From: Nigrospora sphaerica
Taxonomy: Eukaryota; Ascomycota; Sordariomycetes; Amphisphaeriales; Apiosporaceae
Length of the DNA stretch: 64,000 bases
Assembly (NCBI GenBank): GCA_018287875.1
Contig: JAGVVL010000001.1
Coordinates: 6,200,001-6,264,000, forward strand
Direction of reading: 5' to 3'
Below are positions 54,032-64,000 of this stretch, piece by piece (position 1 is the first letter of the stretch; every line of letters begins with the position of its first letter). Made by a program: the position numbers and the translations under genes. Under the pieces are notes generated by a model. It worked only from the letters and a program-made list of their open reading frames with translations, did not search any database and was not told the origin of the DNA.

Positions 54032-55428
54032 TTGTCGTGGTTTTGTTCAAACCAGGCGAAGACTGGGCATGCTCGATGCGGTGGGAAGCGGGTCTGCCTG
54101 ACGTACTGACGTGGGCGTGGAGTCGAGGTCGTGGTCGAGGTCGAGGACGGATTATCGATCTCGCAAATTGGTGGGTGTTTGTGCGGATTTGGAAAGGATG
54201 TTGGGGGGGATGGGGAAGCGAGGCGGCACAGGATGGGATCTCGGAGAAGCCGGACGCGGTAGGAAGAAGAAGCTACGAAGGAAAAGAAGCCGGTGGGACG
54301 TCTAATGTTCTGCTTCTGTGCTCGTTGCGAAGCCAACATCGAAACATCGGGACAGACCCGGCCTCCTGATAGCCCGGCTAGGGGGGATGGGCGGGCCAGT
54401 GTTACGACGCCGACTGAAGAGGAAATTCGAGATTGATTGACATGCCATGCAGCGTCGCAACGCCTGCCAGGGACCGCTCGCTAAAGGGCAAGTCGCACGT
54501 AGCACTCTCCAAGCCGATCCCCACACTGCCACGATTCCCCGGCCGCCTGGGCTTGGGGGTTGTAATTGGATTTTCAAGCAGGACCGACGCGGCCGTCAGA
54601 CAGAGGGCAGTCATGACTGAGCAGTCATGACTGTGACGCGATGCCGCGCACACTGGAGATTGCGACACGGATCGGCGGTTGCACGAGCCCCAGGGGATAG
54701 GCGACTCTACATGTGTGGGACGGATCTACGTATGAGCTAAGTGCCATACCTCTTCTCTCTCACTTACTCACTTCTCTGGCACACGCCCGGTGGTATGAAG
54801 CGGGTGATGGCGATGGCGGTAGGGCCTTCCCACCCTGGGAAGAGGTGGAAATGGATGTTTCGCTTCCATCACCAGGCCTAGCCCGGTCGGAGTTGGCGGT
54901 CCAGGGGGGGGGCGCGGGGATGAACGGCAAACCCGCGACGGCGATCAATTTAGGAGCTTTGTTTTAAGGCTGTAGGTAGGGGTAAGTACCTACTCAGAGT
55001 CATGTACTGACATCGATTGGATGCATGTACTTGGAGAAACTGCCCTCTAGCTGGTGTAGTCCTCAATCAGCACTCCCCAAACCGGAAACTGATAGGGAAT
55101 GCCTTAGTAAGGACCATCTCCACCTCCCGCAGCTCTGGGGATGGGAAATGAAGTTGCTCCCAGCAAACTGGGATGCTTGCCTCCAAGACGCGTCTTAGTT
55201 TCCTCTACGCGCGTCATGCCCATGCCACACGTCCGCCTCGTAATTTCTCGCGTCTGGCACCAGAAGCAACCACGTCTGGCCTCGTACCGCCCGTCAGCCT
55301 TGATCAGTCCGTCGTTGAGCTGCTGCAGCAGCCGTCCTGAGCCTCGTCGCGTGCGCGCCTGCATCTTCAGCCACGCCCATCAGCTAACGACCGCCGCGGT
55401 CGGCAGCCACAGAGCCCAGTACAGCACC
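54032..55428. other. Divergent promoter region
   Basis: Between the nexin-like gene and the PC4 gene. No gene supported. TACCTACTT-like stretch at about 54983-54995. Confidence 0.5.
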
Positions 55429-56050
55429 ATGCCCAGCTTCAAGTCCTTCAAGCGGTCGCGCCGCGACGAGGAGAGCGACGGCGAGGGCAGCGCCGTTGAG
55501 CCGGCCAAACCTCAAAAGACCACCAAGAAGGCAAAGACGGGCACCGCTTCTGCCTCGGCGGAGAAGGACGCTGAGGGCAACTCGTTTTGGCCGGTATGTT
55601 GTCGCGCCTGGGCGCCACCCACCGCACCCACTTGACCAGACCCGTGCTTGATGTTGACTGGTTCCAGATCACAGCCACTCGACGAGTTGTCGTGAGTGAG
55701 TTCAAGGGCAAGCCCATGGTCAGCATTCGCGAGTACTACAAGGACAGCGCTGGCGACCTGAAGCCCGGCAAGAAGGTAGGCCGCCGCGTATCTGCTCGCG
55801 TACGGAACGGAACCCCCCCCGCTGACGGCGCGCCCAGGGTATCACGCTCCCCCTGGAGCAATGGAACGCCGTCGTGAAGGCCATGCCCAATGTCAACAGT
55901 GAACTTGCAGCAAACGGCCACGAGGTTGCAGATGCCCCTGCCGCACCTGCCGAGGAGCCTGCTGCCAAGGAAAGTCGAAAGAAGGAGAAGGCCAAAAAGG
56001 CCAACATCGAGGCCACAAGCGACGAGGGCGAGGACGACGCTACGGATTAG
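55429..56050 (+). CDS. sub1: PC4/Sub1 transcriptional coactivator
   Basis: Single-strand DNA-binding coactivator of RNA polymerase II (and III in yeast). Exons: 55429-55593, 55668-55775 and 55838-56050, all phase 0, giving 161 residues. The N-terminal 50 residues are charged and Ser/Lys-rich (FKRSRRDEESDGEGS), as in other PC4 proteins. The PC4 domain runs from FWPITATRRVVVSEFKGKPMVSIREYY through DLKPGKKGITLPLEQWNAVVKAMPNV. Conserved binding positions are seen in VSIREYY, KPGKKGI and the W-centred helix. The acidic tail (EATSDEGEDDATD) follows a lysine-rich segment. Introns are 62-74 bp with GTATGT and GTAGGC donors. Confidence 0.95.
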
Positions 56051-58546
56051 GGAGCTGTAATCCTCGGCTTGGCGCATGCTCGGCGTCTGATCCGCTGTTT
56101 GACGGGCGCGCATCGGCACCTACGAAGCTCATCGGGCATCTCTCGTCCTGGCAGCACGACCGGAATGGGGTGGACGCGTCGACGCAGTTGACGTGACAGC
56201 GACGGCCACGGCTTTGCTTTTTACTATGATGGGAGAGGATGACCCGGTCTGGGAGGTATGACTGGCTGCTATCAACATACACGCCCGCACCGCCTGACGA
56301 TTATATGAGCTTTCACCCGCACTAGGTGCACATGATACGAATGATACCCCTTTTGCAGCCACCGGCGATGTTCACTCGCTCAGTACAGACCTCCTGCCCC
56401 TGTGACTACTGATCTCGGCCCTGTCCGATCTTCCCCGATCTTGGCCGGCGACGGCTCCGGACAAGAACGGTTCCTACATGAGAGGATCGCTACCGAACGA
56501 GCGCTCATCGGATGGCGTTCCCGCTCCTGCAAATGTCTTGGCGGGATCGAGCATCAAGCAATTCACATGTCTCGGATCCTTGCTACATTACAGTGCTTGC
56601 CCTGCAACTTTCCTGTCTTCAAGGTTGTCGTTTCCCTGCATCACCACCTTATTCCATCGGGTCCGGCCGGTCGTAGTGGCCGCATCCCTGCCTCATCGGC
56701 CCAACTTCATTCCCACCACACCGGCGACGATTTGGCGTCGAGACTTTGACGATGTGGAGTTGATAGCTGCGGAGGGCGGAAACTCGGCCAAAGTGTGACA
56801 CCGATGCTCACTCAGGGGAGGGTTCACGGCCGAACAGGGAAGTGGCCTCGAGCAGCCTGCAGCCCCTCAGGGGAGGGGGAGGGGGTGGGCAAAGGGCGGC
56901 GGAGCGCCTATTCCACGGCCGCCCCAACATTCGTCCCAGCACTTGCAGGATGAAGATTTGTGTGACGCGCATGTTGTCCAGGGCGCGAGAAGGCCATCCC
57001 TACCCTGACCCCCGGTCGGCGGCGGCAGCGCGATACCCTGGACGCAGATCAGCACAAGGTTGGGCAAGCATCGAGGCAGGCCGGCATCGTCAAGATTGTG
57101 GGGAGAGACAGGGAGAAAGGGTGTGTAAGTGAGTGAGAGAGAGAGACTGGTACGATTTAGAGCCCTCATCCGAACCCAAGGTCTGCTGATTCCCGCGTGC
57201 CTCGCGGAAACGGCCAGGGCCACCACACATTCATCCGTTCTAGCAAAGACGGCTGCTTGCTGTCTCTCTCTCGCCTTGCCTCGGCAGCCGGTGCCAAGAC
57301 GCGGTCCCCAGGGGGAGGCTCTCTCACTTCGGTGAACTTTCACCTCCCTCCCCTCTCCCCCTCACTCGTCACCCTGCGCATCGTATCCCCGTCGTCGGCC
57401 AACTCTACGGTTGAACGTCCGCGTTCGACAACCCCCTCGCCGTGGGTTTTTCTTGCCCCGCGCGGAGCACGCCGATATACTCTGGCATTATCGGGCAAGG
57501 TGTCACCCACGCCGTTCCTGCGTCTCTTTTTGTTTCTTTTTCTCTTTCCCCGGCTCTGTTTTTGGGACGGGCCCCCCTTCTCCCCCTCGTCCGGCGGAGG
57601 GGCGGCTCTAAGAGACCTCCCCCAACAACCGATCCATGATCTGGAAAACCACTCGTCCCGTTGATAATGATGAGCGAGCCAGGGGGGCGGCGAGGACGCA
57701 CGAGGAGAAAGGCTACCACGGCACCGACAGTACAGGTTTCCCCAGCGGTCGTGGGATCCTTCCCTTGTTGTTCTCCGCCGATGACGGCATGCACCTATGA
57801 AGTCGGCATAAAGGAGCCTTGCAGATGCGGCAGAAACGCGTGGCTTGCCTTGGCCGTTGCCAGGGCGTCTCTTAACACACACACACAGCACCCATGTGTG
57901 TACTGTGGTACTGCGGTGCTAGAACTTCGGGGGCCCCCCCTGTGAGCTCTCGCTCGACGCTGGGGTAGGTAAGGCGATGGCGCCATGGTCAACCAAGCCG
58001 GAACTCGGCAAGTGTTATGGGTAGTGAGATGGTCAGCCGGAGACGACATAGCCATCAGTCATGTTGAACCAGACCGCAGGCCCACGTAAGCTCCTGCGAA
58101 AGCTTGTTCGTGTCATGTTCGATCTTGGCGTCCAGACGTAGAACTTCCACGGGCACATGGGCAAGTCGGCGGACGAAAAGAATGTGCACGCCCCCCCCTT
58201 GGGGTTCTCGAGGTTGGGCAAGCGGCCCCGGCCGTGGGAATATGTATTTCTTTACCTAATGGGATCCCCCGACCTCCCGCCCTGGACATAGGGGGAGCCG
58301 GCCAGTTACGGCGCCCCCAAGAGACTCATCCGCCGGTACGCCAGAGGCCCAAGTATACAGTATGCGAGGACCAACGGCTCGGCCGCGTCGTCCATCAAGC
58401 TTTCAAGCGCCTGTCCATCCATGCAATTCCGTCAATATTCCCTTGGCCCTCCATGTGGGCATCACCCATGCCCATGCTTCCTAACTCGATTCGTTCATAA
58501 AATGAAACGTCGTCGATAAGACATGCGTGCCATTAAGCATCCGTAC
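56051..58546. other. Gene-poor region
   Basis: About 2.5 kb, with no gene supported. Contains short GA (57130-57146) and CA (57878-57890) repeats and a long CT-rich stretch at 57340-57600. Confidence 0.5.
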
Positions 58547-59263
58547 CTATTGAAGTCTCGTGAGCCAAGCTCGGGACTTTTGGCCGCTGGGTGGGGTCTT
58601 GTCGTCCGTTGCGTTTGGCGTCGCGGCGGTCGATGCCTCCAGACTAGACGTGCCCGTGGACGCCCGTCCGTGGCTGGTCGGTTTGGGTTGCGTGTACATG
58701 CCGTAGACGCTCTGCTGTCCTTTGGCGGCCATTTTCACGGGGCCGAATCTGGCTTCCGGTATCCGCCTGCCGGCCTTGATGCTGTCGAGGACCCTGGGCC
58801 AATGTTAGCCTGGGCCTCCCTCCACGGACAAGACACGACGGTAACGGGGAAAGGGGCCGAAGGAGCGGGGGGAGGGGAAGGGCACGGCTCTCACCACTCG
58901 ACGCCAACAAACTGGACTGCGGCCCCCCCTGACTTACGGATCTCCTTCTGCAGTTTGCCCCCGGAAAGACTGCCGCCGGCACCGCTCCTTCCCCCTGCCG
59001 GGCGGCCCAGGATGACGTGCGTGACCTTTTTCCGCCCAAGATGCGTCGACATGCTGGCGCCGTGCTCTGCTAGGACTTGCTTCAACTTGTGATCGGATAT
59101 CAGGGGGTGGGTGCTGCCGTTGACGTAGACAACGACGCCGTCAAATATTTTCCGGGCAGGCTTCGGGCCGGTCCCTGGGGGTTCGTTGGCGATCTCCCGT
59201 TGTGGCATTTGGGATTCCTCGCGGCCCCGAATCGTAGTAGCAGCAGGAGCAGCAGGAGCAGCA

Positions 59264-59300
<37 letters not shown>

Positions 59301-59733
59301 CAGCAGGAGCAGCAGCAGCAGCAGCATCGGCACGCTCTTCGCCGCTACCCGCGGCCGACGGGGAGGCGGCGCGGCTCGAGGCGGTCCCGGGAGCCGACGG
59401 ACTCGGGCGCATGAGACCCCGGCGCGTCAGCATGTCGGCTACCGAGGTCCGCGCGCGGGCCCGGAGCTCGGGTGGTACGACGGCCTGCAGCCTCAGGTCC
59501 CAGTCCCGCGAGCCGGCGCCCACGGCGTCGGACACGCGCGCGCCGCCGCCCGCGCCGCCCCGGAACTGCGACTGCAGCTTCGCGTTGCGCGACTCGCGCC
59601 AGCCCGCGCTGGCCCCCAGCCGGTTCTCGGCCCGCTGATGGCCCGTAGACGACGAGTTCCACGCGTCGAAGGTCCGGCCGAGTTGAGGCTCGGCGGCCCT
59701 CGTGGGCGGCGGCGGCTTGCGAGGAGAAACCAT
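58547..59733 (-). CDS. BRCT-domain protein with poly-Ala/Pro tract
   Basis: Nuclear phosphopeptide-binding or scaffold candidate, about 361 residues. Exons: 59733-58895 and 58793-58547; the 101-bp intron splits the Trp codon of VGVEW|VLDSI, which is the conserved end of a BRCT domain. The BRCT spans about residues 195-310: IFDGVVVYVNGSTHPLISDHKLKQVLAEHGA, THLGRKKVTHVILGRP and, after a Gly/Ser-rich insert, GGAAVQFVGVEW. The N-terminal 130 residues are Arg/Ala-rich and low in order. A poly-Ala stretch with spaced Pro lies at about 136-166, encoded by a trinucleotide repeat. The C-terminus is Ser/Thr-rich. BRCT type resembles that of REV1 or ligase-like fungal proteins but no other domain is visible; exact role unknown. 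Confidence 0.82.
59234..59326. repeat. Coding GCN/AGC trinucleotide repeat (poly-Ala)
   Basis: AGC and AGG triplets on the plus strand, encoding alanines with interspersed prolines on the minus strand. The purity (up to nine AGC in a row) suggests length polymorphism. Confidence 0.9.
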
Positions 59734-61518
59734 GGGAGGGGGGCTTGGCGTGCGCTTTTGGCAAAGACTTGTCGGCCTACGTTAAAAGGTTTGCATGTGC
59801 CCGAGTCTGGGGGAAACCGCGCCAGAGTGTGGGTGAATTGTACGCTCTCTTTCAACCTGTCTCGGTGACGCGGCCTTTTTGCTTCACAAACGCGCCCACA
59901 GCGTGCATTTACTGCCCTCATAAACCAGAGACTCTAGTCAGATTGAGCCGGCGTAGCGCGTATGCTATCGACGGCGCCATCAGCGACGGGCTTAGACATG
60001 CACAATGACTTGGTAACCCCCGGTGACCAAGGCCGACGTCAAGGCCGAGGCGCGCTCTCGTCGCGTCGGCACGTGACCCGGGCAACGAGGGGAGCAGCTT
60101 TACCAGGCAACCGCCCGGCGCCCCAGTAAGATAATGGGAGCCAGAATGCGGGGATGGGGGCTGATTTGAAGCATGCAAGCAACACGGCGGCATAGGTAAA
60201 AAAGATCCATGGCCACGACGGGCTGCGCCATGCAGGTCATCGGGCCTCCGGCGTTGCGTCGCACCGCGTGGGTGCAGCCAGTCAGTCATTCCGCCTGGTG
60301 GCCCGTCACCCAAACGAAGGGTAGAGGCATGAGACCGGCTGTCCGCAGCGAAAAGGGCGTTTTGTGAAGCCCGCGTAGGCTGGATTCCTTGTGTTGCCCC
60401 TCCTCTATCCCTCCGGTCTCACCAGCCCGCCCGCGAGAAAGAGTCGAAATAAGCACCACCAGCAGGTACGGGCGAGGGGAGGGGGGCATGCTGACTACCT
60501 CTGCCTACCGACATACTCACTCGCATCCATCCCATGCTACATACATGCGCTCAGCTACCGATCTGCAACACAGGTCTCCCCCGGACATATGGGCCTACCC
60601 GCAGCAGAGCCTTGCTTGCTTACTCTGTCTGGACCCTGTTCAGGGCTGCTTGTGCCAGCAGCAGCAGCAGCAGCTTACGAGGGGAAGGGATAAGGGTGGT
60701 GTGGAAAGTGCTATGGCATGTAGAATCCTCCCGAGAAACAACATGACCGGTAGGAGGGACGGAAGAGACAAAGATAGGCTGACACTTTGGGAACTCGGCC
60801 ATCCAATCCATCGATTGCATCCGTACCCGTCCCCAGTCTGCCTTGCCTTGTCTATCTATCCGCCTCTTTACTTGGCATGAGTGGCGAAGAGGCGCATGGT
60901 TCCCTCAACTTCCAGCTTACTTGGGGTGGGGGACCAATCGGGTCGTGCAGGAAGCCCGTCTGTTTCCCAGCGTTTTTCCATTTCCCCATGCTACAACGGG
61001 CGGCCTGCGAGCCAGAGAAAGCCGGCCTATACTACGCTGCGATATACGGCAAGCAGTTCGCCTTGACCAGGAGAGGGGCCCCAAAACCTGCCAGCCTCTC
61101 AAAGAGCGGCGCTGCCACCTCTACAGTAAACCTGTTGTCCCTGCCCGTGTTCCCTGCCCCCGCTCTACGTCGTCATCCTCATGCGAGCGATCCACCAGCA
61201 ACCCCTCGTACTCGCTCGTCCTTCCGCGCGAGAGGACGGTTACAAGTGGTGAAAAGGGAGGGAGGAGGCATTGGACGACCGTCACACACACGCACACTCA
61301 ACTCAGCCCATTCCGGCGAGGGGTGAGTCTGGTCACGCCACACCGCATGGGAGCGACGAATTGTGCTTGTTCGTCTTTGCAGAATTGAGGAGGCACGGGG
61401 AGGGGTGACGTGCATCATCGTGGGGGCGGGCAATCAGCAGCAATGCGCACGCGTCAATAGTGCCTGCGTACCCGTTAAACCCCTCCCTCCTTCCCCCAGG
61501 CAGAGAGAAAGTACGACA

Positions 61519-61549
61519 GAGAGAGAGAGAGAGAGAGGGGGGGGGGGGG
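61519..61549. repeat. (GA)n followed by poly-G
   Basis: About nine GA units run straight into 13 G residues. Confidence 0.9.
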
Positions 61550-63112
61550 AGAGAAAGAGAGATAGTGGGAGGAACAGATAGAGAGAAAGAAGAGGGGCCC
61601 TGTCGAGCCCTGTTTTTGTCTGCCTGGGCCCTGTTGACCTCTCAAGCCCTGCGGCCCTACAACGGACGAGCCCTTGTCAACCCGTCCTACCTACTTACAT
61701 ACCCGTACATCCATCGTGCTACCACCTCCCCCTACCTTACATCCATCGATCGTACTTTACATAGGCGCTTCCATTCAGTTCCTATGGGACCCTGTCGGAC
61801 GGGTGGCATCCGTGCCCTTCGGTATACCCGCTCACTCGCAGGACAGATGTCCCCCATCCCGCGAGCCCGCACGGCTACCCTACATATCCGACCAGGTATA
61901 CTATATTGTACAGACAGGGTCAGGGCCAAGGGCCGGGGCCTGCCGGGGGGTCAGCCCAGCCCTGGAGGCGCCCGTCAGAAGGCCAGAATAGGATACTCAC
62001 CGAGTAGGGCCGAGGTTGCGAGCGGGCGCGCGATACTCGTTACTTTACCTACCATACACAGTATACGGATCCGTCCGCGTGTCCCTAGCTCCCTGCTCTA
62101 CCCGTCCTTCCCCCGGGTCCCACGCTGGCTTCCGCAGGTACAGGAGAGAGAGGGCCCCCATCCATAGGTAAGTAAAGCAGGTAGCCAAGGGTTTGGCATA
62201 GCCTACCACTACATATCCTCCCCCTAGCTACACGTTACTTCCCTGGGGGAGGGGACGCCCGCACATGCCTGCCCGGCCTATAACGGGGGCTGCTATCCAT
62301 TTCTCTGTTTCGTGCAGCTGCGACTGCTGCCACTTGCAGCCGCAGCCGCTTGACCAGGCGTTCATGCACGATGCGTTTCTTCTGTGGGCAAGAAGCAGGA
62401 GGGGAACCTGGAAAACTTGGGAAAAGATGAACGGGCGACCCCTCCCCGAAAGCGGCGCGATCCCATCCCCCATGCCCGCCAAAGCACACCAACCGCTCTG
62501 ATCTTCCCCAGGGACCCAGAACAAGGCCCTGGGAGGGGAGCCGTCGGCCTGCATTCCCGCTGCGCGTGTATGGGAAATGCAGTTGCGTGCGGGCGTGCGC
62601 GTGCGTGGGCGCGAGATTCATGGCACCGTCGTCGCCGCCCACATTTGCCCACACGCGGGACGGGGGAGGCCCTGGGCTGGGATATGCGATATTCTGCATG
62701 GGCGGTCCCGTCACAGAATCTGTCGCTCTCCTGTGTCGCAGCCGTACTGGAGACCACCCCCGGGCGGAGACGGGTTCTACCATGTACAAGGATGACGGGG
62801 CGGCGGCACACGACCGCCGAGGGGAATCTTGAATGCACAACTACCAGGAAGGCTTTCGTTTAGCCAAGGCAAACCCTCCTTCGTATCCCCGCGGGATGAG
62901 CCTTTGGCTGGGGAGAAAGAAGAAGGAGAGGGAGAGATGGAGAGAGGGAAAGAGCGAAGGAGGGAGCTTCGAGGGGTCCGAGACGGATCCATGAACCGAG
63001 TACCGGCGGACGCGGTGGGTTCTCCGTCGCTGGGCTTTGATGCTTGAAAAGGGTAACCAAGTCATCAATCATCCTCTACTCCTCCTTCCACCCGTCCCAT
63101 CACGCGTGCTTC

Positions 63113-63166
63113 TCCGCCCCGACAGCCCGACAGCCCGACAGCCCCGACCGGGGGGGGGGGGGGGGG
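63113..63166. repeat. CCCGACAG short array and G17 tract
   Basis: Three or so 8-bp CCCGACAG units, then CCCCGACC and 17 consecutive G residues. Such tracts are prone to sequencing slippage and to G-quadruplex formation. Confidence 0.85.
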
Positions 63167-64000
63167 TGGGGGCATTTTCCCTCGTACTACCTTCGGGGGC
63201 ACCCAAGCGGACGTGGTCCATCATCCAGGCCAGCCCAAATGGATGATTGTTGGCGGTGTCGGCGACTGTCAAAATTAGAAAGAAAAAAAAGAATAAAATA
63301 AGGGCAGCATCCAGGAGCGGCTGATTCGCCGGCGGCTAAGGGTGGATGGGACGGGATGCGTTGTCAACCACACAACCACACGACCACCCAACGGGCGACC
63401 AAAAAGAAGCACTGGGTGGTGGAGCCCAACACGACAACTTCTTCACCCCCGGTCTCGCCCGCCCGCCCGCCCTGGCATCGGATGTCGTCGCCGCCGCCGC
63501 CGCCGCCGCTGGTCGTCGTCGTTTGTCCTTCGTCGAGAACACGGCCCTGGCCTGATCCGACCCTCGCCTGACTGACTGCCTTTGCCTCCTCTCCCCGGGG
63601 GCCGAGTCCAGGCCCTTCAATAACCCTCGACGACTAATTAAACGGCCCACACCCGCCGCGTTCCGGTCGCCCGTACCGGGGGCCCTCTACGAACAATGCA
63701 TCGTAAGGTAGTTGTACAAGCCGACCGTCGAGGGAGGCCCTGTTGGGTCCCCTGCCTCTTTTTCCCGCGCGGGCGAGAGAGAGATCGATGCGAGGCCATC
63801 TCGGCCAGGCGATGACTCCTGGTGACTGCTGCTACTATTACTATCACACATCCTTGCCTGCCCCGGCCTAGCCAGCCGTGTGTACCTGGCCCTGTCTAAG
63901 GGCCCGTGGTACAGAAAAGGGAGCAGTAGGACGCAGCAAGCAGGAAGCTATGGCCTACGACGCAAGTATGACTTGCTTGCTTCATGCTGCGCCGTGTCCC

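Larger units (their letters stand above)
59734..64000. other. Long gene-poor, repeat-rich right end
   Basis: About 4.3 kb without a supportable gene. Holds (CAG)n at 60656-60674, (GA)n plus G13 at 61519-61549, G17 at 63150-63166, a short 8-bp CCCGACAG array before it and many TACCTAC-type stretches (61690-61760, 62040-62060, 62160-62220). Could be the extended regulatory region or leader of a gene to the right; inference only. Confidence 0.55.

Noticed and set aside
53069..54109. Long open frame antisense to the PXA-PX gene
   Set aside because: Shadow; the minus frame has clear domains.
61460..62167. 235-codon open frame in the right-end region
   Set aside because: Starts in a microsatellite and has random composition with no homology signal.
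63346..63575. Short frames with poly-Ala at 63.4 kb
   Set aside because: Produced by a GCC repeat near 63487-63510; no start context or partner exon.
1..64000. tRNA genes, CRISPR arrays or intact transposons
   Set aside because: I saw no convincing tRNA B-box with matching cloverleaf, no spaced direct repeats and no transposase, reverse transcriptase or terminal inverted repeats.

Overview
The window is nuclear DNA of a filamentous ascomycete (Pezizomycotina, most likely Sordariomycetes). The evidence is many short GT-AG introns of about 50-170 bp with CTAAC/CTGAC-like branch sites, GC-rich third codon positions, fungal-only families (UstYa-type oxidase, CCG-6-like GPI wall protein, GH45 cellulase, group-specific hybrid kinase) and no bacterial-style operons. 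I support 24 protein genes, one cut by the left edge. I see no tRNA, rRNA, CRISPR array or intact transposon. Exon joins were inferred by eye from splice signals, reading phase and family conservation.

Layout. 0-2.2 kb: 5' part of a GAF-type hybrid histidine kinase (minus). 3.1-3.8: small GATA-finger protein. 4.3-4.8: BolA2-like protein (minus). 5.1-6.4: NIF3-like protein with a probable mitochondrial presequence, converging with VPS51 (6.4-7.4, minus). 8.2-8.9: conserved fungal protein of unknown role. 9.6-11.7: CorA-like transporter. 12.8-13.7: small nuclear-type protein. 14.8-17.0: secreted mucin-like glycoprotein. 18.1-19.4: UstYa-like oxidase. 19.8-20.9: secreted BNR-repeat protein (minus). 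21.9-24.0: DHA2-type MFS exporter (minus). 24.4-25.9: DHCR24-like flavoprotein (minus). 26.7-28.2: COP9 signalosome subunit 3 (minus). 29.1-31.2: RPA large subunit (minus). 32.0-33.2: dienelactone hydrolase. 33.5-34.7: zinc-independent quinone oxidoreductase (minus). 34.7-39.1: no supportable gene. 39.1-39.9: GPI-anchored CCG-6-like protein. 43.0-44.6: PAF-acetylhydrolase-like enzyme. 45.1-46.2: GH45 endoglucanase (minus). 48.2-50.4: ACS-type MFS importer. 50.8-54.0: PXA-PX-nexin protein (minus). 55.4-56.1: PC4/Sub1 coactivator. 58.5-59.7: BRCT protein (minus). 59.7-64.0: no supportable gene, rich in simple repeats.

How they fit together. Most genes are ordinary housekeeping (RPA1, CSN3, VPS51, PC4, NIF3, BolA2) with no shared pathway. 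The stretch from 14.8 to 26 kb is the accessory part: secreted mucin-like protein, UstYa oxidase, secreted Asp-box protein, drug-type exporter and FAD oxidoreductase. It resembles a small secondary-metabolism or surface locus, but no PKS, NRPS, terpene synthase or clear RiPP precursor is visible, so a biosynthetic cluster is only a hypothesis. I did not find a convincing new system. The observations most worth checking are alternative starts in NIF3, a probable GC-AG intron in CSN3, a shortened GATA finger and a GQN in place of GMN in the CorA protein.
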